14,231 nucleotides of DNA from Anaerolineae bacterium. Lineage in GTDB: Bacteria > Chloroflexota > Anaerolineae > UBA1429. The DNA is taken from positions 1-14,231 of the forward strand of contig JAFGLK010000536.1 in assembly GCA_016928125.1 (NCBI GenBank), written 5' to 3'. A model generated the notes under the pieces. It saw only the letters and a program-made list of their open reading frames with translations, was not told the origin of the DNA and did not search any database. Below are positions 1 to 6,878 of this stretch, in pieces (within the stretch, counting starts at the first letter, position 1; each line of letters begins with the position of its first letter). Made by a program: the position numbers and the translations under genes.

Positions 1-2
1 AG

Positions 3-3000
3 GTGATGCGCCAGGCGGTCGAGCATGGCGCCGGCGGGCTGCTGCTTCTGAACCCCGATGCCCACCAACTGACGCACAAGCGCACCTATCGGCAGGCACC
101 GTGGCTGGAACGCTCCTTGCCCGTTATGATCGTGAACGAGCGCGTGGCCGCCGCCCTCGTGCAAGGTAGCGGCTATTCGCTCGATGACCTGACCATCCTG
201 TATCGCTCCCTACCACTGGCCACGCGCGTCCGCCTGGAGGTCCTCATGGATGAGCCGGGCGAGGTTCAAGGGCAGAACGTGCTGGGCGCTCTGCCTGGCG
301 CAGATCCTGCCCGACGCCACGAGGTCCTCATCCTCGGCGCCCACTATGACCACCTGGGCCTGGACCCGAATGGCGACCACTATGCGGGCGCCAACGACGA
401 TGCTTCGGGCGTGGCCGTGCTGCTCGAGATCGCCCGGTCGTGGCGCGAGCAAGGCTATGTTCCTGAGCGCACCGTGCTCCTGGCCGCCTGGGATGGGGAG
501 GAACAGGGGCTGTTGGGGTCGCGCTACTATGCGGAGCATCCCGTATATCCGCTGAGGCATACGGTGGGGATGATCCAGCTCGATATGGTGGGCCTCGCCA
601 CGACGGGGACAATGACCATCGACGGCCTTGCTCCTGCCAATGAGGCCGAGCTTGTTTCCCTCAGCACTGAGCCACGGGGGGACCCGGTGGCGCGTCAACT
701 GGGCCATAGTGCGAGCTTGCTCGGCGTGCCGGTGCGGCCCAGTTCCTTTCGCGGGATGAGCGATCATGCGCCTTTCATGGAGGCTGGGGTGCCGGCCAGC
801 CTGCTCATCTGGGATGACGGCGACGTACCCTACTATCATACGCCCGAGGATGTGTGGCAGACCTTGCAGCCTGAGCGTCTGTGGCAAGCTGGCGCGCTCA
901 CGGCTCACGCCGCCATGGCGCTGGCCACGCAGGCGCCGCAGATCGAGGCCGCCATGCGCCGTCGGGCCGAGGCGTTCAGGCAGGAGGAACGGGAGGCCTG
1001 GGCCGCGCTCTGCGACCCTGAGGATCCCCAGTATGCGGCGTACGCGCTGGCTTGGTTCGATGCGCAGACGCTGGAAATCCGACAGAGCTACACCTCAACG
1101 CTTCAGAGCGTGGTCGTTGGAGATGCAGATGCGGTGGCCTGGGTAGAGGATGTGGCCGTGGATGCGCAGGGGCAGCGGCTGGGCGCGCGGTATCCCACCC
1201 GATGGGTGCGTCGCGGGTCAGAGTGGCTCAGCGCCTGGCCCGCCCAGGTCCTTACGACCACAGCGCACCTGAACGCCGACTCGGTGCATCCAACTCAGGA
1301 GGCCAAGGAATGGCTGGAAAGCCTCGAAGAGAGCTATACCCGTGCAGGGGGCGCTCTGGACCTGGACAAGTTGCCTGCGCTCACGCTGACTATCTATCCA
1401 GACGAGCGTGCGCTCCGTTGGCTGGCGCCTGCGTCGCTCGGCTACCCGTTGCCCGCCTATGCCGGGCTGCCGGTGGCGGCCGGCGCATCCGTGACGCTCA
1501 CGGCCGCCTCGTTGTTGCTAGACGCCTGGGGGCTGCCGCGCGGTGAGGGTGAGTGGCTACGTGCGGGTCTGGCGGGCTGGCTTGAGGTGGCGGCCGCCGG
1601 CGACTCGGCCAAGGCCCTGCGCCGTGAGCAAGTGTGTCGCATCCCGGCAACGGCATCGGTTACCGAGTTCATCCAGACAGGCGCGCCGCTCGATTCCGGG
1701 GAGACCGCGATCGCCTACTCCCTGGTCGATCTGCTCATCGCAGACCATGGAGTGAGTGGCCTCAGGGCGCTGGCCGCAGCGTGGGGAGGCAGAAATCTGG
1801 AGTCGGGGCTGGCTGCGCTGGGCCTCACGCCTGAGAGCCTGCGCCAAGGCTGGGAGGCGGCCTACCTTGCGCCGCTACAGGCAGCGCGTGAGGGCCTGGC
1901 CGCCTGGGTTCGCGAGCGCGAAGCGGCCGTGCGAGCTCTCGACCGGGCCGCCTACGCTGAGGGCATCGCTGACCTCGACCCGATCTATGCCGAGCAGGCC
2001 TTGCGCTGGTTCGAGGCGCTGGACGAGCGACCCTTCCAACGCTACCAGCTCGAGGCTGAGGTGCTTGAGGCGTCGGGAGACAGAGCTGTCGCGCGGGTGA
2101 CTGTGCTGGCGAGGCATCCCAAGGTGTCTCAAAGTGGGCAACACGAGATAACTCTGCGCTTCACGCGGGAAGGCGAGGCCTGGCGCGCCGTGGGGCCAGA
2201 CTGGAGGATATGGGCCGGGGAAGGGGTGAAGCTCTATGCCCTCGAAGCCCGGGGAGATGAGGCCACCCTGCTGCGGACGACGGAGACGGCTTACGACCAG
2301 GTCTGCGCCACGTTGGGCTGTATTGCGCGATCCGAGATCCACGTACAGCTATATCCTGATCAGGCCATGACGGACTGGCAGGCCGCTCTGTACGGGCCTC
2401 GCGCCGGCGAGAGTTGGTACATACCCCAGCACGTCGTCTTCTTGGCGCGTCCCCAAGACATCGACTCAGTATACCCCACCCTCATCGAGGCGCTGGCGCG
2501 CATGGTGCTGGCGCAACGCCCGGAGGTGCCCGCGTGGCTCCAGGAGGGGATCGCGCTCTATCTGGCCTCCCGTGGCGAGTCGCCACGCGCCCGCGAGCTG
2601 AAGGACCTGATTGAGACGGCGCGCGAGGCGCAACGCTTTGACGGGCTCTACGATTGGGGGGGTATGCCCGAGCCTGACAGCCTGTCCGCGAGCGAGCGCG
2701 AGGTCCTGCAGGGTCAGGCGCTCTATCTGGTGGAACGAGTGGCCATCGAGGGAGGCGGCAGGGCCCTCGAGCATCTGTTGGACGCCTTGGGCCGCGGGCA
2801 GAGCTGGCGGGAGGCGTTCCGGACCGCCACCGGCCTCGCCTGGGAGGTGTGGCTGCCCGGGTGGGAGCAGTTGCTTGCCCACGGTGGGGTGTCGCAGGCA
2901 GAGCTCGACGTAGCGCGGTCGTTCGATGTCGAGCGGGTGCTGGCCACGATCGGGGCGCTCACGGCGCCCGAGCTCACGGGGCGGCGAGCCGGAAGTCCCG

Positions 3001-4190
3001 AGGCGGAGCGCGCCGCCCGCTGGATCGCCGAACGCATGGCCGCCTTGGGGTTGGGGCCTATCGATCCAGAGGATTCCTATCTCCACCCCGTGCCGGTCAG
3101 CTATGGCGAGTTGGCGGAGACGCCTGTTCTGCGCGTGCGCGGCGATGGGGATCAGGAGATCGCCTTCACCTTCCCCGGTCAGTTCCGCGAGTTGGTGGGC
3201 GGGCACGCCGGCGATGGCGCCGTAGATGGGCAAGTGGTGTGGCTTGTGCACGGCTTTGGGGAAGAGATGCGACTGGGCGGGCGCATCGCCGTGACCGACT
3301 CTCGTGGTGATCCCGTCGCTTTGGCGGCAGAGGCCCAGGCACACGAGGCGGGCGGCTGCATCGTGGTGCGTCCGCACTATGTCGTGGATGAGCGCACGCT
3401 ATACGCCGAGGCCATCGAGCGCCAGACCATCCCTACGGCCGAGATCACCGAGGAGACCTGGCAGGCCATTCTGGAGCTTGCCGGCTATTCGCTGGCCGAT
3501 GTGCGCATGGCGCCGCCGGCTCTTCTCCTTCCTCTGCGCGCTGAACTGCGCGTCCCGTTGAGCGTCGTGCAGGGCGCAACTGCCTGGGATGTGATCGGCC
3601 GGCTGCCGGGCAGCGATCCGAGCGCTAGCGCCCTGGTGATCATGGCGCACTACGACGGGGTTGGCGCCCTGCCGGACGGCACCCTCTATCCCGGCGCCAA
3701 CAAGGGGGTGTCGGGCGTGGCGACGTTGCTCGAGGTGGCGCGCCTTTGGCACCAGAGTGGCCGCCCCCCCGCCCGTCCTATCTACTTTATAGCCTTGGGC
3801 GCTGAGGAGGTGGATCATGCCAGCGCGCGCCGCTATGGCACCACAGCGCCCATCTTGCCCGACCGACCGGGGCAGATCATTGTACTGGATAGCCTGGGCG
3901 AGGCGCGCAGCTACTGGTTCAACGTGGACGTGGAGCGCGAAGACGACCCTCTGGCGGGGGCCATGCTCCTGGCCGGTGAGTTGCTCGAGCGGCGCGTCTC
4001 TTTGGGCAAGTCGGGAGAGGCGAACACCCACACGATCCTACGCCAGCAGCGCCTGCCGAGCGCGTTGCTCTTTTGGCCCAACCCCAGCCTGACTCACACG
4101 CCTCAGGATCGCGTCGAGACGCTCGATCGCAACAAGCTCGCCACCGCGGGCGAGACACTCACGCTGGCCTGCCAGATCTTGGCGCGCTAG
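3..4190 (+). CDS. Giant M28-family metallopeptidase with duplicated architecture (5' partial)
   Basis: The gene encodes a zinc aminopeptidase-type protein, probably exported, although its N-terminus lies outside the window. Residue numbers count from the GTG at 3, which is unlikely to be the true start because the sequence opens inside a PA-like domain (about 1-65). An M28 catalytic domain follows (about 88-310). It has all expected residues: His114 (AHYDH), Asp132 (GANDDASG), catalytic Glu166 and zinc ligand Glu167 (GEEQG), Asp194 (LDMVG) and His279 (YYHTPED), plus the SDHAPF loop. Residues about 320-640 and 640-960 look like two related modules, each ending in a region resembling the peptidase-MA gluzincin fold (GEWLRAGLAGWLE at about 516; PAWLQEGIALYLA at about 843) but without an intact HExxH. 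From about 975 a second M28 unit begins (SPEAERAARWIAERM), with a PA-like stretch and a second M28 fold in which the bridging Asp is Lys1234. Family assignment of the first domain is firm; the middle modules are inferred. It ends at TAG 4188-4190, with no C-terminal anchor visible. Confidence 0.9.
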   Translation: MMRQAVEHGAGGLLLLNPDAHQLTHKRTYRQAPWLERSLPVMIVNERVAAALVQGSGYSLDDLTILYRSLPLATRVRLEVLMDEPGEVQGQNVLGALPGADPARRHEVLILGAHYDHLGLDPNGDHYAGANDDASGVAVLLEIARSWREQGYVPERTVLLAAWDGEEQGLLGSRYYAEHPVYPLRHTVGMIQLDMVGLATTGTMTIDGLAPANEAELVSLSTEPRGDPVARQLGHSASLLGVPVRPSSFRGMSDHAPFMEAGVPASLLIWDDGDVPYYHTPEDVWQTLQPERLWQAGALTAHAAMALATQAPQIEAAMRRRAEAFRQEEREAWAALCDPEDPQYAAYALAWFDAQTLEIRQSYTSTLQSVVVGDADAVAWVEDVAVDAQGQRLGARYPTRWVRRGSEWLSAWPAQVLTTTAHLNADSVHPTQEAKEWLESLEESYTRAGGALDLDKLPALTLTIYPDERALRWLAPASLGYPLPAYAGLPVAAGASVTLTAASLLLDAWGLPRGEGEWLRAGLAGWLEVAAAGDSAKALRREQVCRIPATASVTEFIQTGAPLDSGETAIAYSLVDLLIADHGVSGLRALAAAWGGRNLESGLAALGLTPESLRQGWEAAYLAPLQAAREGLAAWVREREAAVRALDRAAYAEGIADLDPIYAEQALRWFEALDERPFQRYQLEAEVLEASGDRAVARVTVLARHPKVSQSGQHEITLRFTREGEAWRAVGPDWRIWAGEGVKLYALEARGDEATLLRTTETAYDQVCATLGCIARSEIHVQLYPDQAMTDWQAALYGPRAGESWYIPQHVVFLARPQDIDSVYPTLIEALARMVLAQRPEVPAWLQEGIALYLASRGESPRARELKDLIETAREAQRFDGLYDWGGMPEPDSLSASEREVLQGQALYLVERVAIEGGGRALEHLLDALGRGQSWREAFRTATGLAWEVWLPGWEQLLAHGGVSQAELDVARSFDVERVLATIGALTAPELTGRRAGSPEAERAARWIAERMAALGLGPIDPEDSYLHPVPVSYGELAETPVLRVRGDGDQEIAFTFPGQFRELVGGHAGDGAVDGQVVWLVHGFGEEMRLGGRIAVTDSRGDPVALAAEAQAHEAGGCIVVRPHYVVDERTLYAEAIERQTIPTAEITEETWQAILELAGYSLADVRMAPPALLLPLRAELRVPLSVVQGATAWDVIGRLPGSDPSASALVIMAHYDGVGALPDGTLYPGANKGVSGVATLLEVARLWHQSGRPPARPIYFIALGAEEVDHASARRYGTTAPILPDRPGQIIVLDSLGEARSYWFNVDVEREDDPLAGAMLLAGELLERRVSLGKSGEANTHTILRQQRLPSALLFWPNPSLTHTPQDRVETLDRNKLATAGETLTLACQILAR

Positions 4191-4292
4191 CGCCATACAC
4201 CGGCACACGGCGCGGGGCTGGAGCAATTAGGCGCTGGAGCCGAGATGACCTAGAATCCACCCCATCACCCCTAACCTGTGCGGAGAGAGAGC

Positions 4293-4982
4293 ATGGAGAA
4301 AATCATCCTGGAGCGCATCGCCTTTGATCCAGACATGGCTGCGCTGATGAATCGCTTGCATATCGAGCCGGGCAGCAGCGCCGCCGACGAGGTGGAGGAC
4401 TTTATGGAGCAGGTGCGCTCCATCGCCCGCCCGCGGGCGCTCTACGGCCTGGCCTATGTGACCGACAAACAGGACGAAGAGGTGACCATCGAGGGTATCA
4501 CCTTCCACAGCCGCGTGCTGCGCGTAAACCTGGAAGCGTGCTACCACGTGTTCCCCTACATCGCCACGTGCGGGCCTGAGTTCGATGCCTGGTTCAAGGC
4601 CCAGAGGCAAGATGATCTGCTGCTGACCTACTGGCTGGATGTCATCAAAGAGATGGCGCTGCGCCAGGCGATCCGCGCGCTCATGGACGACCTTGAAGCA
4701 CGCTTTGCCCCCGGGGAGACGTCGGCCATGAACCCGGGTTCGCTGGCCGATTGGCCCTTGCCCCAGCAGCGGCCCCTGTTTCGGCTGTTGGGCGATCCGG
4801 AGGCCGATATCGGCGTGCGCCTGACCGACAGCTGCCTGATGGAGCCCAACAAATCGGTCTCGGGCATTCGTTTTGCGACCGAGGAGTCATTCGCAAGCTG
4901 CCAGCTCTGCCCCCGTGAGGTCTGCCCAGGACGCCGTGCGCCCTATGAGGCGGTGCTCTATGAAAGCAGGTACGCGCGCTGA
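4293..4982 (+). CDS. Stand-alone methionine synthase (B12-dependent) activation-domain protein
   Basis: This 229-residue protein resembles the AdoMet-binding activation domain of cobalamin-dependent methionine synthase, here as a separate polypeptide. In MetH that domain supports reductive remethylation of inactive cob(II)alamin. Family landmarks are MNPGSLADWPL-QQRPLF (146-163), IGVRLTDSCLMEPNKSVSGI (173-192) and a C-terminal Cys-rich motif CQLCPREVC (Cys203, Cys206, Cys211) followed by RRAPY. The cysteine tail suggests a metal or Fe-S site, but that is inference. The ATG at 4293 is preferred over an in-frame GTG at 4278 because GGAGAGAG (4282-4289) lies just before it. The gene stands 102 bases after the M28 gene and no methyltransferase is adjacent, so its partner (a split MetH or another corrinoid protein) must be encoded elsewhere. 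Cytoplasmic; no signal peptide. It could instead reactivate a different corrinoid methyltransferase. Confidence 0.85.
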   Translation: MEKIILERIAFDPDMAALMNRLHIEPGSSAADEVEDFMEQVRSIARPRALYGLAYVTDKQDEEVTIEGITFHSRVLRVNLEACYHVFPYIATCGPEFDAWFKAQRQDDLLLTYWLDVIKEMALRQAIRALMDDLEARFAPGETSAMNPGSLADWPLPQQRPLFRLLGDPEADIGVRLTDSCLMEPNKSVSGIRFATEESFASCQLCPREVCPGRRAPYEAVLYESRYAR

Positions 4983-5005
4983 GCCATTGTCGGCGCGTCT
5001 CGCCT

Positions 5006-5034
5006 TTGTGCGCACCGGGGCGTGATGGTATCAT
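5006..5034 (+). promoter_or_regulatory. Candidate sigma70-like promoter before the small membrane protein gene
   Basis: A TTGTGC hexamer (5006-5011) is followed after exactly 17 bases by TATCAT (5029-5034), which matches five of six -10 consensus bases. The -35 match is only three of six. It lies in the 137-base gap between the activation-domain gene and the membrane protein gene, pointing the right way. Downstream of it a 6-bp inverted repeat (AGGGCC at 5075-5080, GGCCCT at 5084-5089) falls in the presumed leader. This is a pattern match only. Confidence 0.4.
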
Positions 5035-5119
5035 AGAGACAGCTTGCCGGAGCGAGTGACTCGGCGGGGCCGCCAGGGCCCATGGCCCTCGGGCCCGATG
5101 GAGTCCTGGGGGAGTGTCG

Positions 5120-5503
5120 ATGCCGGAGCAGATTCCCGGGTGGCTTCTTGCTGCCTTGGGCGTGGGAGGAGCGGCCTGGTTCTTGACAGCGCTGCGTACG
5201 CGGGGCTGGTTCACGCTATTGAGTCTGCTCATGGCGCTCCTGCTCGGGCTGGGCGCTCTCGGCGTTCGCCCCGGCGTGCCGGCGGCCGGCGAGGCATCCT
5301 TCGGGTTGAGAGCCATCGCTGCCGCCGGCCTGCTGATCCTCGTTCTGCCCTTCCTGCTGCGTCTGTTGCCCCTCATCGGGGGGCTGGTCATGATGGGGAT
5401 CTTGGTGTTGTTCCTGCCAGAGGCCATGCGCTATGCCATAGCAGGAGCTTTTGGGATAACTCTGATCCTTTCTGGCTATCGAGCCGTCATCAAGGGGGCC
5501 TAA
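5120..5503 (+). CDS. Small multi-pass membrane protein of unknown function
   Basis: This is a 127-residue, very hydrophobic protein with four or five predicted membrane segments, at about 7-25, 31-48, 62-80, 83-99 and 104-120. Short loops carry a few Arg and Lys residues (RTR at 26-28, Arg64, Arg81, Arg104, Arg121). I recognise no family and no catalytic motif. The ATG at 5120 is chosen over an in-frame GTG at 5114 because GGGGGAG (5108-5114) lies five bases upstream of the ATG and overlaps the GTG. It sits 100 bases ahead of the acetyltransferase pair on the same strand and may be co-transcribed with them, but nothing in its sequence says what it does. The coding call is supported by the ribosome binding site, the coherent hydrophobic pattern and the lack of a better frame. 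Confidence 0.7.
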   Translation: MPEQIPGWLLAALGVGGAAWFLTALRTRGWFTLLSLLMALLLGLGALGVRPGVPAAGEASFGLRAIAAAGLLILVLPFLLRLLPLIGGLVMMGILVLFLPEAMRYAIAGAFGITLILSGYRAVIKGA

Positions 5504-5603
5504 GGGCGCGGGCTCGTTCCGTCTCGCCTCGCCTTTTCCACCGCAGTGCGCGTGCGTGGCGTACCGGCCAAAGCCGACAAGTCCCAGCTCCCGGAGCGTT
5601 TCC

Positions 5604-6182
5604 GTGCAATCCCTCATCAGCCTATCGCAAGGCCCGGTTTTGCTTCGTCGATCACGGCCTGAAGACCAAGAGGATCGCCTGCGCATGGGCCGCGACCCCG
5701 AGTATGTGCGCCTGTGCGGCGGCGACCCTCGCCATGTGCGGCCCATGACGGCGGAGCAGGCCCAAAGCTGGTACGAGAGCCTGGCCGTCGAGCCCTACGC
5801 CTGGGTCATCGTGGTCGAGAGCCGCTGCATCGGACATGCTCGCCTGCATGCGCTGAACGCACTGGATCGCCGCGCCCGCTACGCGATTGGCATCTTTGAT
5901 CCCACTGCCTGGGGGCGCGGCTATGGCACGACGACCACGCGCCTGGTGTTGGGCTACGCCTTTGATGTGCTGGGGCTGCACCGCGTGGACCTGCGCGTGC
6001 TATGCTACAACACCCGCGCCATCGCCTGCTACGTCAAGTGCGGCTTTCAGCGCGAAGGGATCGAGCGCGAGGGGGCGCTCATCGCGGGCGAGTGGCAAGA
6101 CGACGTGATCATGAGCATTCTGGAGCGGGAGTATCGTCGGCTCGCGCCGGACTGGCTCCAGAGTGAGGCAGACCCCGCATGA
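5604..6182 (+). CDS. GNAT-family N-acetyltransferase (RimJ/RimL-like)
   Basis: This 192-residue acetyl-CoA-dependent acyltransferase has the N-terminal strand PVLLRRSRPED (11-21), the acetyl-CoA pyrophosphate loop WGRGYGT (103-109), and the late GNAT block with Asn136 (YNTRAIACYVKCGF) and Tyr143. The closing GEWQDDVIMSILEREY stretch is typical of the Acetyltransf_3/RimL branch, whose members acetylate protein N-termini, small amines or antibiotics. The substrate cannot be predicted here. I use the GTG at 5604, which has GGAG (5593-5596) seven bases upstream. An in-frame GTG at 5556 would add 16 residues of low-complexity Pro/Ser sequence with no visible binding site. Its TGA overlaps the ATG of the next GNAT gene (ATGA), so the two are probably translated together. 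Confidence 0.88.
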   Translation: MQSLISLSQGPVLLRRSRPEDQEDRLRMGRDPEYVRLCGGDPRHVRPMTAEQAQSWYESLAVEPYAWVIVVESRCIGHARLHALNALDRRARYAIGIFDPTAWGRGYGTTTTRLVLGYAFDVLGLHRVDLRVLCYNTRAIACYVKCGFQREGIEREGALIAGEWQDDVIMSILEREYRRLAPDWLQSEADPA

Positions 6183-6772
6183 GACTCCGATCGCACACAT
6201 ATCACCTGCGAGATGGGCCACTTCTGCTCCGGCCGATGAATGAAGACGACTGGGACATCCTCTTCCGCTGGAACAACGATCCGGAGGTGCTCTACTACTC
6301 CGAGGGCGACGATATCACCTCCTGGCCTATGGAGGCGATGCGCAAGCTCTATCGCGGCGGCTCGCAACATGCCTACGTCTTCATGGTCGAGCTTGAGGGG
6401 GAGCCGATCGGCGAGTGCTGGCTTCAGGAGATGAACCTGGCGCGCGTGCTGGCGGCGCATCCTGGACTTGATGTCCAACGCATCGACCTGATGATCGGCG
6501 AGAAGGCTCTATGGGACCAGGGCTGGGGCACGCGAATCATCGCGCTGCTGACGCGCTGTGCCTTCGAGGTGTGCGAGGCGGACTTGGTCTATGGGCTCTT
6601 TATCGCTGACTATAACGTGCGGTCCCAACGGGCCTTTGAGAGGAATGGCTACGTCCGCGTGGGCTCGATCGCGCAACCCCCTGGAAGCAAGGCCAGTGTG
6701 TGCTACGATCTGGCTCTCACACGTCAGGCCTATCTGGCCCGCAACGATGTGCGGCTAGATCCGCCAAAGTGA
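6179..6772 (+). CDS. GNAT-family N-acetyltransferase, second of a coupled pair
   Basis: This is a 197-residue GNAT protein. It opens with strand one, PLLLRPMNEDDWD (14-26), then WNNDPEV (31-37) and an acidic SEGDD segment. The acetyl-CoA loop is WDQGWGT (112-118), and the C-terminal motif contains Asn146 and the RAFERNGY block (151-158). The overall pattern resembles the branch that includes aminoglycoside 6'-N-acetyltransferases as well as many unrelated small-molecule acetyltransferases, so resistance should not be assumed. The start codon overlaps the stop of the upstream GNAT gene. The two proteins share a similar N-terminal layout but are clearly diverged, so an ancient duplication is possible. 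After the TGA at 6770-6772 comes a 106-base convergent gap holding a strong hairpin. Confidence 0.88.
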   Translation: MRLRSHTYHLRDGPLLLRPMNEDDWDILFRWNNDPEVLYYSEGDDITSWPMEAMRKLYRGGSQHAYVFMVELEGEPIGECWLQEMNLARVLAAHPGLDVQRIDLMIGEKALWDQGWGTRIIALLTRCAFEVCEADLVYGLFIADYNVRSQRAFERNGYVRVGSIAQPPGSKASVCYDLALTRQAYLARNDVRLDPPK

Positions 6773-6831
6773 GGGACTGGAGTGCGCACGCCAGCCGAAC
6801 CTCTAGACAGCGATGTCTTCGATTGTGCTGG

Positions 6832-6868
6832 CCTCTCTGGTGGAACGCAGAGCGTTCCACCAGAGAGG
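6832..6868. terminator. 17-bp perfect inverted repeat between convergent genes, probable bidirectional terminator
   Basis: Bases 6832-6848 and 6852-6868 are exact reverse complements, separated by a three-base AGA loop. The repeat lies 59 bases after the stop of the plus-strand GNAT gene and 10 bases after the stop of the minus-strand sulfatase gene. On the plus strand it is followed by ATTTGCTTCTCT, a weak T-rich tract. On the minus strand no T tract follows. Position and stem strength support a role in ending both transcripts. A copy of a dispersed palindromic repeat is the alternative. Confidence 0.65.
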
Positions 6869-6878
6869 ATTTGCTTCT

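Noticed and set aside
2466..3377. A 303-codon minus-strand open frame within the giant peptidase gene
   Set aside because: It is a shadow of the M28 gene, with no motifs and a Pro/Gly/His-rich composition.
5044..5748. A 234-codon plus-strand open frame overlapping the membrane protein and GNAT genes
   Set aside because: It is in a different frame from two better-supported genes, is Arg/Ala/Ser-rich, and has no domain.
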